A DNA stretch of 64,000 bases from Panax quinquefolius (taxonomy: Eukaryota; Streptophyta; Magnoliopsida; Apiales; Araliaceae): NCBI GenBank assembly GCA_020205615.1, contig CM035167.1, positions 139,824,568-139,888,567 on the forward strand. The letters are read 5' to 3'. The stretch's first letter is position 1. Each line of letters starts with the position of its first letter. Shown here one piece after another: positions 35,114-47,691 of the stretch. The position numbers and the translations under genes are program-made. Under the pieces are notes generated by a model. The model searched no databases. It saw only the letters and a list, made by a program, of their open reading frames with translations, and had not been told where the DNA came from.

Positions 35114-36894
35114 ATAATCATTCATCTTTGCACCGCAGCCAAAAGATATTCATTTGTATCATCATTTAGGACCGAGGATAATGAAAAATATTTTAAAGAA
35201 AAGCGAATCCAATGAGATAACGGATCAAATATTAAGGATTCAGTATTACGGTTTATCCAAGTTCAATAATATTCCAAATAACCAATTTTGAAGCGTAATT
35301 CAAAATAATGATCAAAACATGGATACAATCAAAGATAGTAACCATAATAGACAACTTGGACAAAAAAGAAGAAAATTTCATTTTTCTATGAATAAAGTCC
35401 AGTATCGTGAATAAGTAACCCCAGACACAAAAAGTTCCAAATTTGATAAAAATTTCATACCAATATTTCTAAGCATAATGATATTGAAGAAAATATCATT
35501 TAAGAAGAAGATAATATCCCTTACCTCAAAATATCGATCTTTCCGATCGTAATATCGGTATAAAATTTGAAGGAAACTTGCACTGATTAATAGAAATTCA
35601 CAAAGTATCTAAATATTCACAAAATACACTCAATAATCTAGAGAGAGAAAGAGAGAAAACTTGTTTTACGGTGTGATTTTCAATTCTAACTTAGCCTCTA
35701 TTTATAGGAAAATGTTAAGACGTCAAGCGGACTTAACTCATGAACCTAATGGCTTTACTTGCTACAATTTCCACCCACTACATTCGAATAAATATCTCAG
35801 CACATTTCTTCACCAACCAAGAGTGGGGCCCACCAATTCTAGATTTTTTCACCAAAATAATTTATAACCTGATTTCTGAATCAGCCACCTCTTAAAATTT
35901 ATAACAAATCATACGCTCATTTTTAACGGTTCAAAATTTGTGGACATATACTCAACTTATATATGTATAACATATCCAAAAATTACAACGATCCAACGGT
36001 CGGATTAAAAATTATAACTCCCGCAATATATCTCAAAAAACACTGGTTTGATTTTTAATACTTCCAATCCGACAAAATACTAATAAAACACCTCAACATT
36101 AATTTCTTCATTTATAACCACATAAATAAATCCATCATTTATATCTACATAAAATAAATATTTTCTTATCATATGAATCAATGATTAATTATTCACAAAT
36201 AATATTACAGAATCACATTTATGACAACCAGGCTGTTCCCAGGAAAGAGGGGGCTTTCCAATAAGAATTTCTCTTCTTCGGCGCAATTAGGTGACCAAAC
36301 CTCTCCTTGATGAACTTTCTAGACATTGCCAATAATGCTATCTAATAATATTATTCAAATAATATGAATTATTGATCCGATAATGGAAAATATCTTGTGC
36401 GATGACAATTATTGAAACAACAATAATAAAAAATATCAATGCAAAGAATTATTGAATCAATAAAATAAAATATTGAGCAAGAATTCACCGTGATAATTAT
36501 TGAGTAGTGCCTTCTTACGTAAGGATCAATAATTCAACAATCTGCGTAATACCAGTATCTTTCTTCGTCCAACAAGGCGTATTACTTTACTTTAACCACC
36601 GGGTATTCCAACAGTGTTAACGGTAACAACTACGCCGTTATTCAATTTTGTCATTTTCTTCATTCGACCGTTATCCATTATAGGGCCCACAATTGGCTGC
36701 ACCGTCGTACGAATATTTCCCGACAGAAAGAATATTCCACCGATAAAATGAATATTTTATAACCACTTGCTTATTTTGCAAAATTTTCACATTTCACCCA
36801 TAACCAAAGTTATTATATCAAATTAATACCTTATTATTCACAATAATAAATAAAGAAAATTTGATTTTATTCATTAAAAAGTTGGGGTCTTACA
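35114..36894 (-). mobile_element. Solo LTR D, second segment
   Basis: It continues the minus-strand LTR interrupted at 7709: hairpin unit at 35123-35155, ACTATTCAC array at about 35385-35430, TATA box at 35697-35706 (reverse CTATAAATAGAGG), then U3 down to GTTGGGGTCTTACA. No internal region is attached, so it is a solo LTR. Total without insertions is about 2.4 kb. Confidence 0.82.
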
Positions 36895-37821
36895 CAACTA
36901 GCCCAGTAAAGAATATCATGACTAAAGATAATTAAATTATCAATAGCCTTCATCAGTAATAAATCGGAGATTTAGAACATATAGTAGATGATAAAAATTT
37001 CAACCATAGTTGCGGTAGAACGAAGCAATCCATTAGAAGAGTCAAATAGACCATAAAGTCTACTATCTTCTCCACATTAAAAGCCCACCAACGATGTTTT
37101 TTTATCCTCGTAACATCACTCAACAGCGGCCCTTTCCACAATTATATGAATAACTCATAATCATAATTGTGATTCTAAATTCCTCTTTGCACCTGTGATC
37201 TAAGATAATTTTCATCACATGTCTTTACGAAACATCAAAGATCATGGTTATACCAAATCACAGTTCTGCTTTATAATCATACTAACAATTTCATCTTTGC
37301 ACTTTTCACGGCCAAAGATATTCATCAACAGACCATCTTTGCACTGAGCCAAAGATATTCAACAACAGTCATCTTTGCACTACTACGGCCAAAGATATTC
37401 ATCAACAATTCATCTTTGCATTACTGAGCCAAAGATATTCCTCCACAGATTCATATTTGCACAACATGCCAAATATATTCATCAACAGCTCATATTTGCA
37501 CTACGGGCCAAATATATTAATATCTCAAAGAAATATATAATCATTTCAGAATTTATATAAACAATAATTATAACCATGTTGATCATTTCACCTTTACACT
37601 GAAGCTAAAGATATTCAATTGTAAATTCAATAGTCATGATCATACTAGTCACAATTCATCTTTGCACTACTGGCCAAAGAGAACCCATAGTCATGATCAT
37701 ACCAATAATCTACCCATCTTTACACTCAAGTTAAAGAGAAATTCAACATCAGGGTTATAAAAATGTTATATATGATAATAAAAACAATATGATCAACAAC
37801 TGCATTTATTTTCAAGAGCAA
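36895..37821 (-). mobile_element. Old LTR E, second segment
   Basis: It continues the C-type LTR broken at 7083: CAACTAGCCCAGTAAAGAAT corresponds to CAACTAGCTCAGTAAAGAAT in LTR G (3249 on). It contains a hairpin array (37290-37520, with degenerate units to 37740) and is interrupted at 37822 by solo LTR F. Confidence 0.82.
37290..37520 (-). repeat. Hairpin tandem array in LTR E
   Basis: Six units of about 40 bp with CATCTTTGCAC...GCCAAAGATATTCAT on the plus strand, in the same arrangement as LTRs C and G. Confidence 0.85.
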
Positions 37822-40520
37822 TGTGACGCCCCCAACTTTATTTTCACCTATTCTGAGTTGTCAATACATGGTACAGAAACAACTACAACTTTATTATTAC
37901 AACAGTAAAACTGTGAGTTTGAATACAAATATTATCTTCTAGACAATATCTATACTCAAATAAATTCTCATCACATTTATTGATACATTATTTTACAAAA
38001 ATGGTGAGGACTACTAAACAATCCTTTCTAAAACCTTCATTCCATACCCCGACTGCAAGTTTTCGCTATATTCTCGCCTCCCGAGAAGAAAAATGGAACA
38101 AAAAGGAAAAGGGTGAGCTCAACTAGCCCGATAAAGAATATATTATGACTAAGATAATATACAACAAATTACCGTTAGTCTTCAACAGGAAAAATCTAAT
38201 AGAATACAATAGACAACAAATTTTAAATCAATATTCATGGTGAAATAATAATTCATTAGAAGAGTTAAGTAGAGAATGCAAACTACTATCTTCTATGTAT
38301 GAATTTAAAAGTTCATCGCTCATCTTTTATCCCCGTAACATCAATCAATATACATCGGAATCAAATATTCATCTTTGCACTCTGAGCCAAAGATATTCAT
38401 CGATTAGTCATGTTCATCTAAACACTGCTTCATCTTTGCACTACTGACCAAAGATATTCTTGAAATCATTCATCTTTGCACTACGTGCCAAAGATATTCA
38501 ATAATATCATCATTTAAGACCGAGGATGATGAAAATATTTTTTAAAGAAACGAATCCAAAGAAACAAAATGACAAGGATTAAGGATTAAGGATTCGTACT
38601 TTGTTTTATCCATGTTCAAAAATACCTCAAAAATAATCATAGTGGTGTAAAATTCAAGAATGATCAAAACGTGGATACAATCAAAGCTAGTATCCGAATA
38701 GATATTTTGGACAAAAAGAAAAATTTTATTTTTCTATGAATAGTGTAAGATATATCGTGAATAGTCTTGAGTATCGTGAATAGTAAATCTCCAGACACCA
38801 AAAGATAGAAATTCCACAAAAAAACATCTTCACGCTTACTTAATAATAGTACTGCGTGAATAGTAACTCGTGAATAAGTAACTCATGAATAGTAACCCCA
38901 TACATGAAAAAGTTCCAAATTTGATAAAAGTTCCAACCAATATTTCAAAGATAATGATATTGAAGAAATAATATCATTTGAGAAGAAAATAACATCCACT
39001 TACCTCGAAAGATTAGTACTTACGGGTGGAATACCGGATATATAGTCTTTGAAGGGAACTTTTGCACCGTCTAACAATACTCAAAGTATACTCAAAATAC
39101 TCACAAGAATACGCTCGATAATATAGAGAAAAAAACTTGAGTTTACGGTGTGATTTTCAATTCTAACCTAAGCACCCTATTTATAGGAAAATCTTTAGAA
39201 ACAAAGCAGAAAATTTAATAAAATATTAATATATATTATAAATTTCCTTAGCCCATCTTTGAAGATCTGATTTCAGCAATTAATATCACATGTTAGCCCA
39301 CTTAAATGCAAAAAAACGTTTTTCTTTAAAATAATAATTAAAACTTCCAAAATTAATTATTTGAAGACTTGAAACTCAATAATTCACAATAAATAGCCCT
39401 TTTATCAGAAAATTCGAATCTCGCGAGTTTTTATAGGAAATTCAATTCTCTACAACTTTGCAGAAGAAAGTTTTTCCGAATTCCAAACAAAAATTGACCA
39501 AAATCCACAAACGGGCAATTTTACAGGCTATAATCAAATTTCAGTCAATAAATGGGGTCCACCGACATGTTTAACATGTTTTAAACATTTATTGCAACAA
39601 AAATACTCTTCCTCCTCGTATACTCATATATCCCACATTCGTTGTAAAAATATCATCATTATTATATTACTAAAATATAATAATATATTTAAATGAATTA
39701 TTTTATCAGAAAAAGATAAAATTTTAATTTTCAACAATTGTCACATTAAAAATTTTCTCCATCTATATCCACATAAAATTAATATTTTCCTCATCATATG
39801 AATCAATAATTAATTATTCACAAATAATATTACAGAATCACAATATTGACAACCAGGCAGTTCCCAGGAAAGAGGGGGCTTTCCAATAAGAATTTCTCCT
39901 TACTGGCACGCAATTAGGTGACCAAACCTCTCCTTAGACAGAACTTTCTAGACATTGCCAATAATGTTATCTAATAATATTATTCAGATAATATGAATTA
40001 TTGCTTCGATAATGAAAAATATTGTGTAATGACAATTATTGAAACAACAACGAATATAAAATATCAACGCAAAGAATTATTAACTCAATAAAATATTGAA
40101 TAAGAATTATCAGTAACCATTATTGAGTAGTGTCTTCTTACGTAAGAATCAATAATTGGTGCAATACTGCAGTAATCTTCTTGTGTTTTAACCACCGAGT
40201 ATTTTAACAAGATAATTCAGAATAACTACGCCATTATTTTTAACCAACTTATATTTGTCGCTTTCTTCATCCAATCGCTTTCTAGTTATGGGGCCCACAC
40301 ATGGTCATACTTGTGCGCATTTAATATTCCCGACAAGATCTAATATTCCACGACCAAACGAATATTCCCCGACAACAATGAATATTTTATAACCACTTGC
40401 TTATTTTGAAATATTTATGTATTTTACCCCTAACTATCCACATTAATCACATCAACCCTTACTATTTCAAAATAATAAATAGAAAATTAAATTTCATTAA
40501 TAATAAGTTGGGGTCTTACA
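37822..40520 (-). mobile_element. Solo LTR F with exact target duplication
   Basis: It runs from TGTGACGCCCCCAAC to GTTGGGGTCTTACA, 2699 bp, flanked by exact AGCAA repeats (37817-37821, 40521-40525). It holds a short hairpin array (38360-38490), an ACTATTCAC array (38735-38910) and a TATA box at 39177-39185. Between about 39190 and 39780 its U3 is unlike every other LTR here; beyond that the common CAATAATT-rich part resumes. Confidence 0.9.
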
Positions 40521-42300
40521 AGCAACAATCATAAATTAACGATAATTTGGTCAGAAAAAGAAACCAATTTTTGTCGTGATTAGTACCCGTGAATAGTAAC
40601 TCATGAATAGTATTCGTGAATAGTAACTCATGAATAGTAACTCGTGAATAGTACTCAGTATTCGTACATAGTACTGAGTATCGTAAATAATGTCATATAC
40701 GTAAATAATGTCATATATATCGTGAATAGTCTTGGTATCATTGAATAGTAACTCAGACTCAAAAAGGTAGAAATTCCACAATAAGATCCATACCAATATG
40801 TCAAGATAATGATATTGAAAGAATAACATCATTATGAAGAATATAACATCCCTTAATATCCCTTACTATCCCTTTCAATCCCTTACTATCACTTACTTCA
40901 AAAGAAAGCAAGACTTCGATTTGGATATCGGATATAATGAAGAAAAAAACTTGCAGATGATGAATAAAGACTCACCAAGTATCTAAATACTCATAAAATA
41001 CACTCGATAATCTAGAGAAAAGATAGAAAACTTATGAATTACGGTGTGATTTTCAATTCTAACTTAGCCATCTATTTATAGGAAAATGTTAGCACGCAAA
41101 GCAGACTTGACCTAGCACCGATGGCTTTACTTCGCTACTATTTCACCCACCAAAAATCAGCCATCTCCCCAACAACCAAAAGTGGGGCCCACCCATTTCT
41201 AGAATTTTCTACCAAAATCATTTATAAACCTAATTTACGAATCATCCACCTCTTAAAATTCATAACAAATTATACGTTCATTTTAACGGTTCAAAATTTG
41301 TGGACATATACTCAACTTATATATGTATAACATATCCAAAAATCACAACGATCCAACGGTTTGGATTAAATATTATAACTCACACAATAAAGTCGTAAGA
41401 ACAATTTGATTTGATCTTTTAATACCTCCAAATCCGGCAAAATAATACCGATAAAACACCTCAACATTAACTCTTTCATTTATAACCACATAAATAAATT
41501 CATCATTTATATCCATATCAAATAAATAATTCATTATCATATAAATTAATAATTAATTATTCACAAATAATATTACGTAATCACAATAATGACAATTTAA
41601 GCGGTTCGAGGAAAGAGGGGCTTTAGATAAGGATTTCTCCTTCTTGGCCAATTGATTAGGTGACCAAACCTCTCCTCGATGAACTTTTTAGACATTGCCA
41701 ATAATGTTATCTAATAATATTATTCAAATAATATGAATTATTGATCCGATAATGGAGATCTTCATCATGCGGTGACAATTATTGAAATAACAATAATATA
41801 AAATATCAACGCAAAATTATTGAATCAATAAAATAAAATATTGAGCGATAATTCTGTGTAATAATAATTGATTAGTGCCTTCTTACGTAAGGATCAATAA
41901 TTCAACAATCTTGTAATCTGCAGTAATATCTCTATGTGCGCAACCACACGCGATTATCAGATTTTAACCACCGGTATTCCAACAATGTTAATTCAGTAAC
42001 AACTACGTCGTTATTTGTAAAAAAACTCAAATTTGTCGTTTTCTTAATCCGACAGCTTATTACATTATGGGGCCCACAAATGATCTGGCAAATGTATATG
42101 AATATTCTCCGACAGTAAGAATATTCCACGACCAAACGAATATTCCCCGACAACAATGAGTATTTTATAACCACTTGCTTATTTTGAAAATTTTGCACAT
42201 ATCACCCATAACTTTAACCTTTTATCAATTTAATCATTTACTGAATAGTAATTATAAGAAAAATTGAATATTTTTATTTCATAAAATTCGGGATCTTACA
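40521..42300 (-). mobile_element. Old LTR E, third segment and right end
   Basis: It resumes the C-type LTR (compare 4161-6410 of G): ACTATTCAC array at 40570-40760, TATA box near 41072-41081, end at ATTCGGGATCTTACA (42300). This is the boundary between the transposon block and non-LTR DNA. The expected duplication (TTTAT) cannot be checked because the other end is outside the window. Confidence 0.82.
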
Positions 42301-43868
42301 TTTATATTTTATCATTAAATTAATTGTGTTATACTTGAATGTTATTGATACAATATAAATTATAAAAGATTGGAAAATAATATACATTTTTTTATTTCAA
42401 TTACGTGAATAAGTAGAGTACAACTATGTATTGTGATTAAGGGTGTAAACGAATCGAATCAATCCGAGTATTGAGTTGCTCAGATTTGGTTCCCAAAATT
42501 TATCGAGTATAAAATAAGGTTTGATTGAAGGCTCGTTTAAATTTCTCTAAAAATTAAGACGATTTTGAATCGGTAAAGCGCTTTGGACTTTTAAAAACGA
42601 ATATAATCTGAGTATCAATAGAAAATTATAATTTGAGGAGGTTCGAGTAATTTATCGAACTTTAAAATGTCTTCATATTTGACTTCATTTATATTTCGAA
42701 ATGAAATTTCGAATCGAACTTTTTAATCGAAATGAATGTTGGATCACCTCCTTTTCAAGGAGAACTAATGTTTGTTGGGTATTTTGATTTGACATTACTT
42801 CACACCCAAAAAAAAAGAAGCTACGTCTGAGTGAAACTTAGAGATGGAAGTCTTCTTGATGGCGGTGGCTTGCTTGTACTTGCCTTTTCATTCTTTGATT
42901 TTTTGCTTGACTTTATTTTCTTTCTGAGGTCTTCTTTTCCTCTCTCCCTCTGGGCTGCCATAGTTTCCTCGGCTTGGATGAATCCTTCGGCCTTTTGAAG
43001 GAGCTAACTGTTTGCTCATTTTATAATTTTAATTGTGATAAATTTATGATGAATTACGTTTGTGAAGTTTATCAATATATATGATAGATAAGAATTATAG
43101 GATAACCCCACTTATTACACATATTTCTAAAAAAATTATCATTAATATTTATTGACGTAACTGACAATTAAAAAGTGGTCGACATAAACATTCGCTTAGT
43201 GATAATCTTTTTAGACAATGTGAAATAACTAGAACTCTATTCTAATTCTATCTAATTTCATATATTGATATCTTTTGTAATTATAATTCAGTATAAATTT
43301 GTCGTAATATATATCAGGACTCTAAAAGATTTCATAATAGTATTTAATTTTCATTTTAAATACTTAAATTTTTTTACTATAAATTTTTGACCAAAAAATG
43401 ATTAAGTTTTGAGTCTATTTTATTTATTTTTTATTCTTTTCCGTCCATTTTATTTTTCCTTCCGTCCATTTTAAAACAAAGAACCAGTGTCAAAGATGCC
43501 GACCTCTCTTCACTATCATCCTGCGAGTCCAGAATAAGTGAATAACAATAGTATAGAATTGGTCAGGTATGCTTGAACTCAGTTAGCTATACCTACACTT
43601 AATCCTAGTGTAAACGGTTTGCATCTTTCCGTCTCTTCAATTTTTAGTGTGTATAATTGTTTACACAGATTAAGCACTGCTTTACATTCAATATATATTT
43701 GTAGTTCTGAAAACCTAGCCTGGATTAATACCCAATAAAATATATTTAGTTTTTTTTTTTCTGGAATTTGAATTTTGGGTTATTGGATTCGGATTGAGAA
43801 GACCCAGAAAATGGTGGTTTGATTGAATTTTTGTAGGCACAAAAGTCACCTTTTTTTTTCTTCTTAAA
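42301..43868. other. Intergenic and 5' flank of the first host gene
   Basis: I see no gene here. Bases 42434-42730 resemble a degraded interspersed repeat that begins GGGTGTAAACGAATCGAAT and has several CGAATCGAA-like and GTATTGAGTTGCTC motifs, a form I know as common in eudicot intergenic DNA. A pyrimidine-rich patch lies at 42880-42965. The rest is AT-rich, with TTTTTTTTTT runs at 43751 and 43851 just before the ATG at 43869. Confidence 0.45.
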
Positions 43869-45871
43869 ATGGAGCCGGCTTCGAATGGAGAAGAACCCAA
43901 GTCATGGGATGAACTATACAACATCGATTTGATGCCGTCAGAATTGTTTCTCAAGTTCAGGAAGGAAATTGAGGGGTTTCGTGTTGGTGTCAATTTGGAG
44001 GTAATTCAGTGTAAATAATTTATTTTTAAAAAATATTTAGTATATTGATGCTCTGTTTTCTTGTTCCTGACTTGTAAAATTTACACACAAAAAAACAAAC
44101 AGTTTTTTCTTAAGAAAAGAAGTTAGTGTTGTTGATACGATGTAAATTACCGTAGGTTAACGAGCTAAATAGTGGAGGAACTGAGGATTTTGAATAGGAA
44201 ATGAGGAGTGGGCTATATTTTGGCTCTATTGTTTGTGAAAAGGTTCTTGTGTTGAGATACAATTGTGTTTAATTGCAAAAGGATAAATTGTGCATGTGAT
44301 GAAGTAAGAGGTACTTAAATAGTCAATGAAGACCATGTGATTGCACTAATTGGAGTAAGTTATGCCTTTGGCTGATCTCTAAAAGTGAAAGCATTTGTTC
44401 TTCCTTCCTTTAAGTTATTGGAACTTTGGTTGTTTTTTTTCCCCTTTGTTATTTAGTAGTAGACCATCTCCAATTAATAGATTGAGAATTGTGTGTACTT
44501 TTTATCATATTTGATGTTAAACTTTGCAATGAATATGAAATCTCCTCTTTCTCATATAAAAACACGAAAAAAGCTTATGTTTTATCAGTCAGAATAGTAA
44601 TTTATGTATACCAACAATATTACCTGGACGCTTTGAACTTTATAAGTGCTCTTGAAAAGGCTTGAGGAGAGGGGCTAAGTGTGTTTATTGCACGTTCATA
44701 CTGTTGAGTAATCACCCTACAAACATCACCAGCAAAGAAAGAGAGTACTCCTTCATAGCTTGCTAATCAACTATTCCCTAAGGATTAAGATAGCCGCATG
44801 ATTAACCAACTACATTTCGGACATATTATTTTACATTGATTTGCCATTTTATGTGTAAGAGTAATATGAAAATGGACACGTTAGCGCTCCATGCAAAATC
44901 TTAATTTGATAGATGGATCTGACTTGTATAGAGAAACCACATACAAAAAGATGTGAACGTTTAAAGTAACAATCTCAGGGGAAGAGCTACGCGTTATTGC
45001 TAGGGTGGGCAAATGACCCCCCTAAGCCTTTGAAAAATAAAACATATATGATATGTATAAAACTAAACTTATATAATTTTGACCCCCCCCCCCCTATTTT
45101 CTACTACAATTTAGTGTCATAATTCTTTGCATCTCTAGTTTCAAATGCTAAAGACTGCTTGATAATCTGCATCACCAAATGCTGTGAATTTTTATCTTGG
45201 TCCAGTTCTATAATGCTCCAAGCAACGATTACCAGGCAAAACTGGTTTTGAAGCCTTTAGCCCATGATCGGAGATGGAAATTCATATATGAGCCTTTACA
45301 TCATGACGTGCGCCTTTTGTCTAAGAAGATTCCGGTAACTAAATTTCTGAATCTCCAGGTATGATGGTCCCTCTTTCTATCTCTCCCTCCCATAATTGTT
45401 TATCAAAATTAAGTACTTTAATTAGTGCAGGTAGGAATAGGCCATAGTTTCCAGTTACATGCCACTGGTTGGAATTGGAAGCTTACTACTTGTTTGGGTG
45501 GCGATGGTTTATCTCGGATACGGAATAAGACATCACTTGGCTTGTGCCCTGGTGTGGATTTACGCTTTGCATGGAGAGCAGACTATGTTCTACCAGAATT
45601 TAATGGGCAAGTTTTGTTAACATCTTCTGCATTCACTAAAAATGACATCAATAGAATAAATAGTTTTCTGTTAGTTTTGAAATTGCATATGCTCAATGAG
45701 GTGAATTTTTCTTTGTTTTAAATTATTACAGTAAACGTTATTTTATGTTTTAATTGAAATCCTGGCTTTCACAGGGCTGTCGGCACTGGTGAACCGTTGT
45801 TCAACATGAACTCAGGACGCTTACAAGCGTCGCTTGATAGAATTGAGACCATTGTAACCCATACAACATAA
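43869..45871 (+). CDS. Four-exon gene, conserved plant protein of 185 residues, function unknown
   Basis: Exons: 43869-44000, 45206-45358, 45431-45606 and 45775-45871, totalling 558 nt with a TAA stop. The first two introns are GT-AG in phase 0. The third starts GCAAGT after AATGG and ends CACAG, a GC-AG intron, and only this choice keeps the frame (EFNG then AVGTGEPLFNMNSGRLQASL). A GT donor three bases on gives an immediate stop. The protein starts MEPASNGEEPKSWDELYNID and has no signal peptide or membrane helix. Alternating polar/hydrophobic stretches (HSFQLHATGWNWKLTTCL, VDLRFAWRADYVL) could be beta strands. It recalls small plant proteins annotated as chloroplast outer-envelope proteins, but I am not sure of that link. 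The 1.2 kb first intron holds a 12-C run at 45083-45094. Confidence 0.78.
45607..45774 (+). other. GC-AG intron
   Basis: The donor is GG|GCAAGT and the acceptor TTTCACAG|GG. GC donors are a minor class of normal plant introns and usually match the rest of the consensus well, as here. The reading frame on both sides supports this junction over the alternative GT donor. Confidence 0.75.
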
Positions 45872-47596
45872 AACATATGAACAGGTATGCTTATCTATTG
45901 AATCTATATGATATCTAATATGGAAAAATATAAGGACCTTGTAGTTGTCTTGATTGATCTTTTCAATTTAACTGTATGACATTAGAAACTTTCCTCCATT
46001 CTAGATAATTTTGTTTTTATTAGTGATTGTATGGTTTGATGTGTTTGTCTGGACTCTTGACATCTAGAATGTTGGCATGGAATTTAGAGAGTTGTTGTTT
46101 CTATTTTTATGATTATTTTGTTGATGAATCCTTTAATAGGGAGGAAGCATGTACATAATGGCATGTAGAAGTTTTTGTCCAAATTTATGTAAAATTGAAT
46201 AGCAAGTATTTATCAATTACTAGACAGTTTAATGTGCTTGTCTTGATGTCTGAAATTTAGGCATGTATAAATTTAAGATATTGTTTCTATTTATATGACT
46301 AGCCGACAAATCCTTTGACAGTGCAAGCGTGTAAAAAGAAGAATAGAAATCTGTGTCCAGATTTACTTAGAAATGTACGTCATACATACTATGATGTTTT
46401 CTGGTTATCCAGAGAACCATTGATGTGCCGTTATGGGCTCAAATTTATTATAATATTTTGTTCAGTTATTAGCTCAGCATAATATCTCACCAAATCTTTT
46501 ATTTGGCATGATCAGTAGGATGGTGGAAGAAGTCCAGCATTAGTTAGAGAGCTTAGCTTGTATGTAAATTGAGGTACAAGGATCATCAAAGTTCTGTTAT
46601 CAGTCTTTTATTCCTGAAGGAAATGATTTGATAGCACATAAAGAGGAGTGTTCCATGAGCAGAAGATTGTAAATATATCAGTGCAGCAGGCGTAACAGAT
46701 GGTCTTTTACTGTAAAGTTCCAAGTTCTTGAATAGATTTCATAACAATAACAATATCTTAATGTCATGTCATTTCTTTCCCTTTTCAATCGTTATCGTAA
46801 ATTGGGTGATGTCTGGGAAAATAAATATCTTACAACCATTGATTGTTATATTGTGGTGCATAAGCAACGAACAGACGATACGAATCTTGATCACCAGTTT
46901 CTGGTTTCCATGATACGATTCGTGGTGTTGAGACGTACACTAGTTATGATTACTGCTCGATGGACCTCTACTATCTTCAACTACTCTTGACTTGATGGTG
47001 GGTTGAAGATGAATATTGTTGCTTTAAATTCTTGGTAACCTTGCATAATACAGTAGCTACAGTCTGGAGATACTAGTATAACATGGTCGGCTCTTTTTGG
47101 CTTTTCGTAGCTACTGTAAGTTGTTGAAATTTTTCTCTGGTAATCCTCTTAATCTTCAGATTCCTTCTATTTTTTTTTCCTTTGTTAGAGAGTGCAGTTT
47201 AGCTTAATTTGTATTCTTTTAATAAAAAGGAGTATACTCGCATTGTCCTACAACTAGTAAGCAAATTTGAAATGTTTAACTTTTAAAAAATCAAATGATA
47301 TTTTTAGACATAATTTTGAATATTAAGAACCTGTCGATCCAAACACTTAACGTTAAGAATCTCATTACTGACATTAATTTGTTTTCAAATGGCCCCATAA
47401 AACCATTATTAAACATAAAAGCTTGGATGGATGGTGACTAATTTTTTTTCCAAATTACCATCATTGAAGAAATATATTAATGCCAAAAAAATAAAAAACC
47501 TTTTGCTTTTTTAAACCCAAATGGAGAGAGGGATTGGCTTGGCTTGGCACAACACCTAAAAAGATGAGGCCATAAAATGGGCCCACTCCAACCTAG

Positions 47597-47615
47597 CCGT
47601 TATAGCCTATAACGG
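47597..47615. promoter_or_regulatory. 19-bp palindrome with two MYB-type cores
   Basis: CCGTTATAGCCTATAACGG has 9-bp arms that pair exactly around one central base. Each arm ends in TAACGG, a MYB-type core related to the AACGG heart of mitosis-specific activator elements. It sits about 25 bp upstream of the TATA box of the next gene. Confidence 0.5.
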
Positions 47616-47637
47616 TCCAAATCCAAATCCTCCCTCC

Positions 47638-47648
47638 AATATAAATTC
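47638..47648 (+). promoter_or_regulatory. TATA box of the four-helix membrane protein gene
   Basis: AATATAAATTC, about 45 bp upstream of the ATG at 47692, which implies a very short 5' untranslated region. Confidence 0.6.
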
Positions 47649-47691
47649 AAAAAATTTTCCCCTTCCCCTTCAAACCAAACTGAAGCAAAAA

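Larger units (their letters stand above)
45872..47691. other. Intergenic: 3' flank of one gene, promoter side of the next
   Basis: GTATGCTTATC at 45892 could be a donor for an intron in the 3' untranslated region of the upstream gene; I cannot confirm it. I see no coding sequence; ORFs of 60-75 codons near 46.7-47.0 kb overlap each other and lack family features. Bases 47440-47520 are AT-rich. Confidence 0.5.

Noticed and set aside
46728..46990. Overlapping plus-strand ORFs of 61 and 74 codons
   Set aside because: They overlap in different frames, in AT-rich 3' flank, without family features.
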